Source: Clostridia bacterium (GTDB taxonomy: Bacteria; Bacillota; Clostridia; TANB77; CAG-508). Taken from it: 39,327 nucleotides of DNA. How positions within the stretch are numbered: the stretch's first letter is position 1; each line of letters begins with the position of its first letter. The translations under genes and the position numbers were made by a program. The stretch spans positions 1-39,327 of the forward strand of contig JAFXOY010000020.1 of NCBI GenBank assembly GCA_017528375.1, given 5' to 3'. A model generated the notes under the pieces. That model searched no databases and was not told where the DNA came from. It saw only the letters and a program-made list of their open reading frames with translations. Shown here one piece after another: positions 1-7,524 of this stretch.

Positions 1-141
1 TTATTAAAAATATTGGAGGTAAATGATGCAAAAAGATGAAATAAAAGAAATATTAGATTATTTTAGAAAATATATGTCTATTGGAGATTGTATTAGATTA
101 AGTAAAATAGAAGATTACATAACTAATTTACAAGAAGAAAA
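1..141. repeat. Terminal overlap, copy 1 (circle junction)
   Basis: Bases 1-141 are identical to 39187-39327. The repeat cuts through a gene (starting at 26) and the end of the HNH gene at 38686-39225, which join naturally when the ends are fused. A length of exactly 141 equals a common largest assembler k-mer, so this is most likely the overlap of a circular assembly rather than a biological terminal repeat. Confidence 0.95.
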
Positions 142-355
142 TGAAAGATTAAAATTAGAGTTATCAGGTTATAGGGAAGCAATATTAAGAAATGATGAAT
201 TATTAGGTTTGCAAGATTATAAATTTTGTTGTGAAAAAGCAATTGAATATATAAAAATAGGTAAAACATTTGATAATAAAGATGTAAGAAAAGTAGTTAA
301 TAAAATACAAAATGATTTATTAAACATATTACAAGGAGAAAATAAAGATGAATAA
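26..355 (+). CDS. Hypothetical coiled-coil phage protein
   Basis: I do not recognise a family for this 109-residue protein. Its middle (about residues 30-50, ITNLQEENERLKLEL) is a short leucine-spaced coiled coil. A second ATG lies at 23, but the GGAGG at 15-19 is better spaced for the ATG at 26. On the circle its start overlaps the end of the HNH gene at 38686. It is followed with overlap by further small coiled-coil ORFs, the usual make-up of phage early regions. Acidic, no membrane segment, presumably cytoplasmic. Confidence 0.75.
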   Translation: MQKDEIKEILDYFRKYMSIGDCIRLSKIEDYITNLQEENERLKLELSGYREAILRNDELLGLQDYKFCCEKAIEYIKIGKTFDNKDVRKVVNKIQNDLLNILQGENKDE

Positions 356-542
356 TGAAGACTTATTTAAAAGAATATTAAATAAAGTTTGCATACATTT
401 TGGATATGATGTAGCACACGACCTAGAATATTTATTTTTAACAAAAGAACAAGAAATAGAACAATTAAAAGAAGAAATAAAATCATTATACAAATATACA
501 CCTGAAGAAGGATTTAGGAGGGTTGAAGATGTTAAAGATTAA
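348..542 (+). CDS. Hypothetical small phage protein
   Basis: This 64-residue protein overlaps the previous stop by 8 bases, which suggests translational coupling; the ribosome site is AAGGAG at 334-339. The C-terminal half (KEQEIEQLKEEIKSLYKY) is a short coiled coil. No family recognised. It shares charge and composition with its neighbours and probably belongs to the same early operon. Confidence 0.7.
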   Translation: MNNEDLFKRILNKVCIHFGYDVAHDLEYLFLTKEQEIEQLKEEIKSLYKYTPEEGFRRVEDVKD

Positions 543-753
543 AGATGCTTTAAGAAAAAAAGACGAATATGAAATATTTCTAATAACTCTACAGGAATGT
601 TTCGACGACGCTGTGAATAAAACAACTGATATGAGTATTAGAAAATGGTTAAGAGAATTAAATTGTCAAATAGACAAAGTATTAGAAATAAAAACAACTA
701 CTGAGTATTGGCACGATTTATCTTTGGAAAAGGTAGGTAATGATAATGAATGA
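529..753 (+). CDS. Hypothetical small phage protein
   Basis: About 74 residues. I choose the ATG at 529 over a TTG at 523 because AGGAGGG (516-522) sits 6 bases before it and overlaps the TTG itself. The gene overlaps the preceding one by 14 bases. Predicted mostly alpha-helical with one Cys in DALRK...ECFDDAVNK...RELNCQ. No recognised domain; function unknown. Confidence 0.65.
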   Translation: MLKIKDALRKKDEYEIFLITLQECFDDAVNKTTDMSIRKWLRELNCQIDKVLEIKTTTEYWHDLSLEKVGNDNE

Positions 754-1009
754 AATACTACATAAAGCAATTCAAAGAGAATTAGATAGAAAAGACAAAG
801 AAATAGAAAGATTAAAAACAAGAGAACAAGAATGTATAGATAGATACCTTGCTGAAAGTAAATATAGGGGTGAAGTAGAAGGAAAATATGTACATGCTAA
901 ATATATAATAGATGAATTAGAAAAATGGTTAGAAGAAAGTGCCAAATATGAGCCTTATGTATATAATGGTATTTTAGATAAATTAAAAGAATTGAAAGAG
1001 AGTAAATAA
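746..1009 (+). CDS. Hypothetical coiled-coil phage protein
   Basis: About 87 residues from the ATG at 746 (an ATG at 740 also exists; AGGT at 735-738 fits 746 better). The first 30 residues (RELDRKDKEIERLKTREQE) are strongly coiled-coil. It overlaps its upstream gene by 8 bases and its stop shares the TAATG with the next start at 1009. No family recognised; a small early-region protein. Confidence 0.7.
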   Translation: MNEILHKAIQRELDRKDKEIERLKTREQECIDRYLAESKYRGEVEGKYVHAKYIIDELEKWLEESAKYEPYVYNGILDKLKELKESK

Positions 1010-1263
1010 TGACTATAAGAGAACAATTAGAGCAAGATAAAGTATTAGAAGAATATTATTATTTTGTACAACCATTTAGTGAGGAGGAGTTTATGGAAGA
1101 TAGAAAAAAGGAAATAATAAAAAGATTAGGAGAAATTAAAGCTCAACTAGAATGTTTAAAATATCAAAAAAATGCTTTAAATGTAGAATATGAAAATATG
1201 ATGTTAGAATTATGGGAATTATTACCTGGAGTAGAAGAAAAGAAAGAGGTAAAAATTAAGTAA
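1009..1263 (+). CDS. Hypothetical coiled-coil phage protein
   Basis: 84 residues, start coupled to the previous stop through TAATG. Acidic N-terminal part and a helical heptad-like segment (residues about 30-70, KRLGEIKAQLECLKYQ). It is the last gene before a non-coding stretch holding a promoter and a small-RNA candidate, so it closes the early operon that runs across the circle junction. Function unknown. Confidence 0.7.
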   Translation: MTIREQLEQDKVLEEYYYFVQPFSEEEFMEDRKKEIIKRLGEIKAQLECLKYQKNALNVEYENMMLELWELLPGVEEKKEVKIK

Positions 1264-1264
1264 T

Positions 1265-1293
1265 TTGCCTTTTTTTATTTTATATGTTATACT
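1265..1293 (+). promoter_or_regulatory. Sigma-A promoter for candidate small RNA
   Basis: TTGCCT (1265-1270), 17-bp spacer, TATACT (1288-1293), with an extended -10 TG at 1285-1286. No reading frame follows before the terminator at 1391, so it would produce a short non-coding RNA starting near 1300. Confidence 0.6.
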
Positions 1294-1299
1294 TATATT

Positions 1300-1397
1300 G
1301 GCAGATAAAGCCACACAATTCACACTGGAGAATAGGCAACCTTTTTATTCTTTTTCATGAATCATGAACCCCTTATTATTATGCCTATTCTTTTTTT
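1300..1397 (+). ncRNA. Candidate phage small RNA, about 98 nt
   Basis: The stretch between the promoter at 1265-1293 and the T-run at 1391-1397 has no plausible ORF. It has GGC/GCC (1300-1302/1310-1312), a palindrome TTCATGA-A-TCATGAA at 1354-1368, and a 10-bp stem AGAATAGGCA/TGCCTATTCT (1329-1338/1382-1391). A shorter competing hairpin, GAATA/TATTC followed by TTTTT (1331-1355), uses the same 5' strand. Family unknown; an antisense or regulatory RNA is possible. Confidence 0.45.
1329..1397 (+). terminator. Intrinsic terminator of the small RNA unit
   Basis: 10-bp perfect stem AGAATAGGCA (1329-1338) with TGCCTATTCT (1382-1391), a 43-nt loop and a T7 run ending at 1397. The long loop is unusual, and the inner hairpin at 1331-1350 could act as an earlier terminator. 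Confidence 0.6.
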
Positions 1398-1398
1398 A

Positions 1399-1428
1399 TT
1401 GACAAATTTGTGATCCACATATTATACT
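1399..1428 (+). promoter_or_regulatory. Strong sigma-A promoter
   Basis: Consensus TTGACA (1399-1404), 18-bp spacer, TATACT (1423-1428). It begins two bases after the upstream terminator and drives the gene at 1454. Confidence 0.75.
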
Positions 1429-1453
1429 TAAACTAAAGAAAGTAGGGGTGCAA

Positions 1454-1705
1454 ATGGAAGCAAGAATATACGTGAATCCAAGTTGGACTTTTAAAGATGT
1501 TATTGAAATTATTAAGGCGTTAAAGCAAGATTACTATGGAGCTTTAGCGCTTTTTGATTGCTTTAATATCAAAGACAAAGTAGATTTAATAAGAAAGTTC
1601 AAACAAGATATCTATTCTTTAAAGTTTGAAGAATGGAAACGTGATAGAGTATGGGATTACTTAAATGACAACATAGAATATGAAATATTTGATAAAATAC
1701 GTTAA
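1454..1705 (+). CDS. Hypothetical phage protein before terminase
   Basis: 83 residues from the ATG at 1454. A GTG at 1448 is in frame, but AGGGG (1444-1448) overlaps it and is well placed for 1454. It has its own strong promoter at 1399-1428. Residues IYVNPSWTFKDVIEIIKALKQDYYGALALFDCFNIKDK suggest a compact alpha/beta fold. No recognised domain. Its place just before the packaging genes says little about its job. Confidence 0.65.
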   Translation: MEARIYVNPSWTFKDVIEIIKALKQDYYGALALFDCFNIKDKVDLIRKFKQDIYSLKFEEWKRDRVWDYLNDNIEYEIFDKIR

Positions 1706-1716
1706 GGAGTGATTAT

Positions 1717-1797
1717 ATGGTTGAATTAGCTGTTATAATGATGCTTATATACTTGATATACTGCATATACCTTTTTATTAAAAATTGGCGTGATTAG
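1717..1797 (+). CDS. Tiny membrane peptide (26 aa)
   Basis: A 26-residue ORF with AAGGAG 7 bases before its ATG. After MVEL it is almost all hydrophobic (IMMLIYLIYCIYLFI) and ends KNWRD, the look of a single transmembrane helix with a short charged cytoplasmic tail. It could be a small inhibitory or superinfection-related membrane peptide, but nothing beyond location and hydrophobicity supports a role. The -35 box of the next promoter overlaps its stop. Confidence 0.5.
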   Translation: MVELAVIMMLIYLIYCIYLFIKNWRD

Positions 1798-1823
1798 ACA
1801 CTTTTAAAGTTGTGTGTTATAAT
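1795..1823 (+). promoter_or_regulatory. Sigma-A promoter of packaging/head operon
   Basis: TAGACA (1795-1800), 17 bp, TATAAT (1818-1823), extended -10 TG at 1815-1816. The start of RNA is expected near 1830, so it should drive the 62-aa gene, terminases, portal and minor head gene. Confidence 0.75.
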
Positions 1824-1858
1824 TTATATTGAAATTTAGAAGAAAAGTAGGTGATAAT

Positions 1859-2047
1859 ATTAACATCGACAAAATGATAAATATATTATTGCTAAAACTA
1901 TCTAAAAATCATAAAATATTTTTTATGGAAAAAAGAAATTACAAAGAAATGAAAGTTTTTAAATCTTATTTTATTAAAATAGATGATGATAAAAAAGAAT
2001 ATAATAGTAAAAGAGATTTATTAATATATTTATCTAAAAGGAGATGA
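1859..2047 (+). CDS. Small basic protein, probable ATT start
   Basis: The reading frame is open from a TTG at 1829, but that TTG lies at the expected transcription start of the 1795-1823 promoter and has no ribosome site. AGGTG (1849-1853) sits 5 bases before an in-frame ATT at 1859; the first ATG (1874) has no ribosome site. I therefore propose an ATT start, giving 62 residues. The protein is Lys-rich, with a C-terminal segment EYNSKRDLLIYLSKRR. No family recognised. The stop is 5 bases before the small-terminase start. Confidence 0.5.
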   Translation: MNIDKMINILLLKLSKNHKIFFMEKRNYKEMKVFKSYFIKIDDDKKEYNSKRDLLIYLSKRR

Positions 2048-2052
2048 TATAA

Positions 2053-2496
2053 TTGGCTAGTGATAAAAAAAGAAAACAAATTGTTGCTGATTATATCGAG
2101 TGTAATAATTATAGTGAAGTAGCAAGAAAATATAATGTTAGTGTTGATACTGTCAGAAGATATGTTAGAGAAGATAAAGATTTCGTAAATAATCTTATGC
2201 AAAAAAAAGAAGAAAATACTCAATCTACAATAGAATATATGCAAACACAACACGAAACAAAGAAAAGAATACTCGATAAAATACTTACTGCGATAGAAAC
2301 AAAAGCAGAAGATATAGATATGTTTACCAATATAAAAGATTTAGCTACTGCTTATGGAATTATATTAGATAAAGAATTAAAAGTATTAGAATTGCAACGT
2401 GGAAGTGCTAATAAAGATGATTTGCAAAAAGTTGAAGAATTGCTTGGTAAATTAGAAAAAGAAGCAAAGGTTGATATAAATGGAACAAATACTTAG
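2053..2496 (+). CDS. terS: Terminase small subunit
   Basis: 147 residues, TTG start with AAAGGAG at 2037-2043. The N-terminus (residues about 10-40) is a helix-turn-helix, SEVARKYNVSVDTVRRYV, that in this class binds the packaging site. The rest is helical (KRILDKILTAIETKAEDID...LEKEAKV), fitting oligomerisation and contact with the large subunit. It overlaps the large-subunit start by 17 bases, the usual terS-terL coupling. Known role: recognises phage DNA and hands it to the motor. Assigned from HTH and position. Confidence 0.85.
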   Translation: MASDKKRKQIVADYIECNNYSEVARKYNVSVDTVRRYVREDKDFVNNLMQKKEENTQSTIEYMQTQHETKKRILDKILTAIETKAEDIDMFTNIKDLATAYGIILDKELKVLELQRGSANKDDLQKVEELLGKLEKEAKVDINGTNT

Positions 2497-3745
2497 TGAT
2501 AAACAAAAAGAATTTATTAGAAATGCAACTCATAGATATAATTTAAAAGTAGGTGCTAGACGTTGTGGAAAAACATATCTTGATAATTTATATGTTATAC
2601 CTAAAAGAATAATTGAAAGAAAAGGCAAAGATGGTTTATATTGTATATTTGGAGTATCAAAAGGAACTATTGAAAGAAACGTGCTTCAACCATTAAGACA
2701 AATATATGGCAAAGGGCTTGTTGGCACAATTCAATCAGGAACTAATATAGCAAGATTATTTGGCGAAGAAGTATATTGTTTAGGTTGCGAAAAAGTAAAC
2801 CAAGTAAGTAAAATACAAGGTACTTCAATTAAATATGCCTATGGTGATGAAATAGCTAAATGGAATCAAGAAGTATTTGTTATGATACAAGCATCACTTG
2901 ACAAACCTTATTCAATGTTTGATGGAGCATTAAATCCCGAAAATCAAAATCATTGGTTAAAAAAAGACTTTTTAGATCAAGTAGAAGAAAAGGGATTAGA
3001 CGTTTATGTTCAACATTATACAATATTTGATAATCCATTTTTATCAAAAGAATTTGTTGATAATTTATGTAAAGAATATGAAGGAACAGTTTATTATGAT
3101 AGATTAATACTTGGCTTATGGAAAAATGCAGAAGGTATTATTTATAGACAATTTGCTGATAACCCCAGTTTGTACATAAAAGATAATGCTGATGGTATTA
3201 ATTTTATGATAATATCAATAGGAATAGACTACGGAGCTACTGAAGGTGAAACTGAATTTAAAGCAACAGGAATAACACCTTACTTTAAGCAAGTATGGAC
3301 ATTAGATGAAGAAAAACTAACAGGACTACATACACCAGAACAAATGTATGAAAAGTTTGCAGAGTTTTATAAGCGAGTGGTAAATACTTACGGCAAAGTA
3401 ACACATTGCTTTGCTGATTATGGAGCATTAGGTCAAGTTCTTACTTATGGTATGAATAGATACTTACAACAACATGGAATACCTTTACAAGTGCAAGACT
3501 GTATCAAAGGTAGAATAGTAGATAGAATTGAACTGGATTGTCATTTATTTGGGCAAATGCGAAGATTTATACTTAAAAAGTGTAAATATCTTATAGAAGC
3601 CTATTCACAGGCTTTATGGGACGAAAAACACGAAGATGAGCGACTTGATGATGGAACAACACCAATAGATGACTTAGACGCAAGTGAATATAGTATATTT
3701 CCATTTTATGATAAATTAATGATGGATATTAAAGGAGGATATTAA
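2480..3745 (+). CDS. terL: Terminase large subunit
   Basis: 421 residues, typical length. The ATPase domain has Walker A GARRCGKT (residues 25-32) and a Walker B-like YGDE near 121-124; the nuclease domain begins around 'ISIGIDYG' near residue 250 and has further acidic residues (FADYG, DDLDASEY) toward the C-terminus. It powers DNA into the procapsid at the portal and cuts the concatemer. It resembles PBSX/SPP1-type terminases (Terminase_3 class). The stop overlaps the portal start. Confidence 0.95.
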   Translation: MEQILSDKQKEFIRNATHRYNLKVGARRCGKTYLDNLYVIPKRIIERKGKDGLYCIFGVSKGTIERNVLQPLRQIYGKGLVGTIQSGTNIARLFGEEVYCLGCEKVNQVSKIQGTSIKYAYGDEIAKWNQEVFVMIQASLDKPYSMFDGALNPENQNHWLKKDFLDQVEEKGLDVYVQHYTIFDNPFLSKEFVDNLCKEYEGTVYYDRLILGLWKNAEGIIYRQFADNPSLYIKDNADGINFMIISIGIDYGATEGETEFKATGITPYFKQVWTLDEEKLTGLHTPEQMYEKFAEFYKRVVNTYGKVTHCFADYGALGQVLTYGMNRYLQQHGIPLQVQDCIKGRIVDRIELDCHLFGQMRRFILKKCKYLIEAYSQALWDEKHEDERLDDGTTPIDDLDASEYSIFPFYDKLMMDIKGGY

Positions 3746-5181
3746 TGAAATTAGAAGATTTTTTACAAACAAATTATAATTATAACCCTGATGTTAAGGA
3801 TGTATTGAAAACATACATAGAACAATGGAAAAGTTGGTATGCAGGAAATGTTAAAAGTTTCCACAACTATTTTATCTATAATGGTAAAAAGAAAGTAAAT
3901 CAAAAAAGATTTACAATGAATATGGCAAAAGAAATAAGTGAAGATTGGAGCGATATTCTTTGGAGTGAAAAATGTGAGATTAACATGAAAGATGAAAACT
4001 CACAAGAACAATTTGAGGAACTTGTGAACTCGCTTGATTTATACTCACTTATTAACCAATCAATAGAAAAGTCAGGAGCATTAGGAACTGAATCAACAGT
4101 TGTTAGTGTTTATGATTTAGTACAAAATGAAGATGGTATGTATTTAGATGTATCAAATGCTAAAACAAGAGTAGATTTAGTAGATATTGATTGGATTTAT
4201 CCATTAAGTTGGAACAACAAAGGAATAACTGAATGTGCTTTTGGAAGTGTTGAATATAGTAAAGGTCAAAAATATGTAGTATGTTCAGTACACAAAATAG
4301 CTGACGATGGTAATTATGTGATTTACAATCACTTATTTAGAGATAGCAATGGTAATTTAACTGAAATAACAGAAGAAGAAGGAACAATGAGTGTGTTTGA
4401 TACAAAATCAAATATACCTTGGTTTGCAATATTTAAACCATTACTTACAAATAATTTATTTAGTAATAGCCCATTTGGTATTCCACATTATGCAAATGCT
4501 ATTGATAATTTAAAAGCAGTAGATATATCATTTGACGCACTTAAAAACGAAATACAAGATGGAAGAAAAAGAACATTTGTAAGAGCTGATATGCTTAACT
4601 ATGATGATGGAACTCAAAAAATGACATTTGATCCAAACGATACAACAGTTTATCAATTACCAAGTGGAGCAACAAAAGACGATTTAATACAAAGTGATAG
4701 TGATAGTTTAAGAACTGCACAACAAATTGAAACATTAAATACCAATTTAAACATTTTAGGAAATAAAGTTGGATTTGGTGAAAACCATTACCACTTTGAC
4801 GGTGTAAACTTATCAACTGCTACTGCTGTTGTATCTAGTAATAGTAAACTATTTAGAAGAAAGAAAAAACTTGAAATTGGTTATGAAAGTGCAATATTTG
4901 ATTTAGTAAGAGCTATATGCTATGCAAGTAGTACATTTGGAACTTATAACATTAACACAGAAGATATGGTTATTCAATTTGATGATTCAATAATTGAAGA
5001 CAAAGAAGCTGAAAGCAATAGAGCATTAAGAGAAGTAAATGCAGGATTAATGAGTAAAATTGAATATCGTGAAAAGATATTTGGTGAAACTCCTGAAATT
5101 GCTGAGCAAGAAATAAGAAAGATACAAGAAGAAAATCCAAGTGTAAATGATTTATTAGGAACTAGAAATAATGAAGAATAA
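3745..5181 (+). CDS. Portal protein (SPP1 gp6-like)
   Basis: 478 residues, usual size for the Phage_prot_Gp6 family. It directly follows terL with a shared A of TAATG. Segments seen in this family include the N-terminal 'YIEQWKSWYAGN', the central 'PWFAIFKPL...SPFGIPHYANAIDNLKAVDISFD' and the C-terminal helical 'SRALREVNAG.MSKIEYREKIFGET'-like region (here SNRALREVNAGLMSKIEYRE). It forms the dodecameric ring at one capsid vertex for DNA entry, terminase docking and tail attachment. Confidence 0.93.
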   Translation: MKLEDFLQTNYNYNPDVKDVLKTYIEQWKSWYAGNVKSFHNYFIYNGKKKVNQKRFTMNMAKEISEDWSDILWSEKCEINMKDENSQEQFEELVNSLDLYSLINQSIEKSGALGTESTVVSVYDLVQNEDGMYLDVSNAKTRVDLVDIDWIYPLSWNNKGITECAFGSVEYSKGQKYVVCSVHKIADDGNYVIYNHLFRDSNGNLTEITEEEGTMSVFDTKSNIPWFAIFKPLLTNNLFSNSPFGIPHYANAIDNLKAVDISFDALKNEIQDGRKRTFVRADMLNYDDGTQKMTFDPNDTTVYQLPSGATKDDLIQSDSDSLRTAQQIETLNTNLNILGNKVGFGENHYHFDGVNLSTATAVVSSNSKLFRRKKKLEIGYESAIFDLVRAICYASSTFGTYNINTEDMVIQFDDSIIEDKEAESNRALREVNAGLMSKIEYREKIFGETPEIAEQEIRKIQEENPSVNDLLGTRNNEE

Positions 5182-5195
5182 GGAGGTAATTCCTT

Positions 5196-6431
5196 ATGAT
5201 AAGTGAAGAACAAATAGAATTATTAGTTGAAAGACTAATTGATAGAATAGAAGAAGCAAATACCTATTTTCTAATGAAAATGGGTTCTTCTATTAAAAAA
5301 ATAAGAGAATTAACACCAACACAAGCACAACAACTTGTGAATATCTTAAAATATGGTGGCGATTATGAAGATATTATTAAAGAAATATCTAAATATACTA
5401 ACTTAAATATAAAAGATATTGATGATATATTCTCTAATTACGCCAAAAAAGACCAGCTGTTCTACGAAAAGTTCTACCAGTATAGAAATATACCTTTTGT
5501 AGAATACGAGCAAAATGAGGCATTAAAACGTCAAACAAAGGCACTTGCGAACATAGTTAAGAATGAAATGTATAATTTCACTCGTGCAAATGTGTTAGGC
5601 TATACTATTCGTGATATAAATGGTCGAGTTCAATTCATGGGATTAAGAGAAACTTATAATCGTGTACTTGATGAGGCTTTGTTAAATGTCGGCACTGGAA
5701 AAGAAACATTTGATTCTGCTATGACTAGAATACTTAAAGACATTGGTGGGAGTGGTTTAAAGACTATTGAATATGCTAGTGGACGTTCAATGAGATTAGA
5801 TAGTGCAGTTCGTATGAATTTAAAAAGCAGATTAAGAGAACTACACAATGAAAATCAAAAGTTATTAGGTGCTGAATTTGATGCTGACGGTTATGAAATA
5901 AGCGTTCATAGTAATCCAGCAATAGACCACGAGCAAGTTCAAGGTAGGCAATTCTCAATTGCTGAATACGATAGATTAAATAGTGGGCTTGAAGCAAAAG
6001 ATTATAAAGGTAATGTTTATACACTAGATCACGATGGCAAAAATGGTTATCGTCCAATAAGCGAAATGAATTGCTACCACTATATATTTAGTATTGTATT
6101 AGGTATAAGTGAACCTGAATATAGCGACAAACAACTTAAAGAAATAATTGATAGCAATAATAAAGGTTTTGAATTTGAAGGTAAGCGTTATACTAATTAT
6201 GAAGGAACACAACTTCAAAGAAACCTAGAACGTGCAATTAGAGAACAAAAAGACACACAAATACTAGCCAAAGCAAGTGGCAACAATGAATTAGTAGGAG
6301 AAGCACAACAAAGAATTACACAACTAACACACAAATACAATGAATTATCTAAAATATCAGGATTACCTACAAAAGCACAAAGGCTTCGTGTAAGTGGCTA
6401 CAAAAAAGTTGCAAAAAGCAAATTAAAGTGA
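5196..6431 (+). CDS. Minor head protein (Phage_min_cap2)
   Basis: 411 residues with AGGAGG at 5181-5186. It matches Phage_min_cap2-type minor capsid proteins: the 'NVLGYTIRDINGRVQFM' region, the 'SAVRMNLKSRLRELHNENQ' helix, and the 'VHSNPAIDHEQVQGRQFS' and 'PISEMNCYHYIF' motifs of the MuF-like domain. In SPP1-like phages this class is packaged or portal-associated and aids head assembly or DNA ejection. The stop TGA also forms part of the extended -10 (TGATATAAT) of the next promoter. Confidence 0.9.
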   Translation: MISEEQIELLVERLIDRIEEANTYFLMKMGSSIKKIRELTPTQAQQLVNILKYGGDYEDIIKEISKYTNLNIKDIDDIFSNYAKKDQLFYEKFYQYRNIPFVEYEQNEALKRQTKALANIVKNEMYNFTRANVLGYTIRDINGRVQFMGLRETYNRVLDEALLNVGTGKETFDSAMTRILKDIGGSGLKTIEYASGRSMRLDSAVRMNLKSRLRELHNENQKLLGAEFDADGYEISVHSNPAIDHEQVQGRQFSIAEYDRLNSGLEAKDYKGNVYTLDHDGKNGYRPISEMNCYHYIFSIVLGISEPEYSDKQLKEIIDSNNKGFEFEGKRYTNYEGTQLQRNLERAIREQKDTQILAKASGNNELVGEAQQRITQLTHKYNELSKISGLPTKAQRLRVSGYKKVAKSKLK

Positions 6432-6437
6432 TATAAT
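6409..6437 (+). promoter_or_regulatory. Sigma-A promoter of the giant RNA
   Basis: TTGCAA (6409-6414), 17 bp, TATAAT (6432-6437), extended -10 TG at 6429-6430. It lies over the 3' end of the minor head gene and predicts RNA starting near G6444. Confidence 0.8.
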
Positions 6438-6443
6438 TAAATT

Positions 6444-7034
6444 GCGACTACGAGAGTGATATACTCGTAGGCAAATATCAAAATTATTGTGTTACCTTTA
6501 TAGGTAGCATTGAGTAGATATATTATAGTTCCACCTATTTAGGAGAAAGATAATATTAGCAATAGTATTATGTATAATGCTGTTTTATATCTATTCAATG
6601 GTGCTTATAATAGGCACTTCTTTCTTGGAGAAACAATAACACTATCTTTTATAGGTAGTGTACTGATGATATATAAAACAATTCGTCCATTAAAGGTTAT
6701 CTATAAAGAGTAAGATGTAGGGTATATAGATTAGACGGAACGCATCCTAATTGGGATTAATTAACCCATAAGCCTTTATATCATTAGTACAGTATCTATA
6801 ATTAGATATGAACCCTGAATTGGTAGTTTGAGGCTGTAATGACAGATAAACTCACTCACATATCTATTAGATACAAACAAGACCATAGAAATCTCAAAAG
6901 AGTAAGTTATGGCAATAATGCATAGTGGAAACACTATTTCATACACTTCGTAATCCTGAAACATAGGTTGCTTTAATTAGCACGGTAGGGAGTAATGTGG
7001 TGTATGTGAGAACATAGAAATATGTTCTTTTTTT
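6444..7034 (+). ncRNA. Giant structured phage RNA, ROOL-like (about 590 nt)
   Basis: A stand-alone unit with its own promoter (6409-6437) and terminator (7009-7034) and no credible ORF. Local hairpins are dense: CTACGAG/CTCGTAG (6448-6454/6464-6470) inside TTGC/GCAA; GTTACC/GGTAGC (6491-6508); ACACTATCT/AGGTAGTGT (6639-6661); TATCTA/TAGATA (6793-6808); AGTTT/AAACT around CTGT/ACAG (6825-6852); CCATA/TATGG (6883-6912) around CTC/GAG; ATAGTG-GAAA-CACTAT with a GNRA loop (6922-6937); and a long-range ATACAC/GTGTAT (6941-6946/7000-7005) closing a multibranch domain. Length, phage setting and low-GC Firmicute context fit ROOL (roughly 580 nt on average), an RNA reported to form RNA-only multimeric cages. 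GOLLD is longer (about 800 nt). I cannot align it to the family model, so a new ornate class is possible. Confidence 0.7.
7009..7034 (+). terminator. Intrinsic terminator of the giant RNA
   Basis: Perfect 8-bp stem AGAACATA/TATGTTCT (7009-7016/7021-7028), GAAA loop, T7 run. It ends the unit that starts near 6444. Confidence 0.9.
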
Positions 7035-7035
7035 A

Positions 7036-7064
7036 TTGACTATTATATAATTATATGATAATAT
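7036..7064 (+). promoter_or_regulatory. Sigma-A promoter of glycosylase operon
   Basis: TTGACT (7036-7041), 17 bp, TAATAT (7059-7064), TG at 7056-7057. It abuts the preceding terminator and drives the genes from 7088 on. Confidence 0.7.
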
Positions 7065-7087
7065 GATTATAGAAAAGAGGTGAGATG

Positions 7088-7504
7088 ATGCGTTTGTGGC
7101 ATTATAAATTGATTCCATATCTACCAAAAGATATGTTGGTAAGTCAATGGAGAGAATGTATAGCTATTAAAAGACAATGGGAAAAAGGAACATTAAAACA
7201 TAGGTTGGTTAGTTATGTTATGGATTATGCTAAAATCTATTTTATGAATTATGTTATAGATGTAATAACTGAAATGGATAATAGACAAATAAATTATCAA
7301 AGTAAGTATTTCTATGAAATATGTGATTTTTGTCAATCATTTGGCGGTTCAGGTCAAATAAATTACAAAGAACACAACAATAGATACTTAACACAATGCT
7401 ATTACAACTTGCAAGAAAAATATGATCGTGGAATCATTACAGAAGAAGAATGGCAAAAGATAGATGAATATTACACAAGAGAGGTTATGGGTTATGGAAA
7501 TTAA
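7088..7504 (+). CDS. Pyrimidine dimer DNA glycosylase-like protein
   Basis: 138 residues. There are two adjacent ATGs (7085, 7088); the GAGGTG at 7077-7082 fits the second. The start MRLWHYKLIPYLPKDMLVSQ, followed by WRECIAIK, is the signature of the Pyr_excise family, homologous to T4 endonuclease V, which cuts the glycosidic bond at UV-made cyclobutane dimers and nicks the site. The C-terminal half (CYYNLQEKYDRGIITEEEWQKIDEYY) is helical. It probably repairs phage DNA. It sits first in an accessory operon right after the giant RNA, not with replication genes. Substrate not proven by sequence. Confidence 0.8.
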   Translation: MRLWHYKLIPYLPKDMLVSQWRECIAIKRQWEKGTLKHRLVSYVMDYAKIYFMNYVIDVITEMDNRQINYQSKYFYEICDFCQSFGGSGQINYKEHNNRYLTQCYYNLQEKYDRGIITEEEWQKIDEYYTREVMGYGN

Positions 7505-7524
7505 TAGGAAAAGAGGTGTGAATA

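Noticed and set aside
1829-1858. TTG at 1829 as start of the gene ending at 2047
   Set aside because: It lies only 5 bases after the -10 box, at or before the transcription start, and has no ribosome site.
6444-7034. GOLLD RNA as the identity of the giant RNA
   Set aside because: GOLLD is typically around 800 nt and often holds a tRNA; this unit is about 590 nt with no cloverleaf. Kept only as a weaker alternative to ROOL.
6776-7127. Short minus-strand open frames over the giant RNA region
   Set aside because: They have no ribosome sites and odd composition, and they overlap the promoter, hairpins and terminator of the + strand RNA unit.
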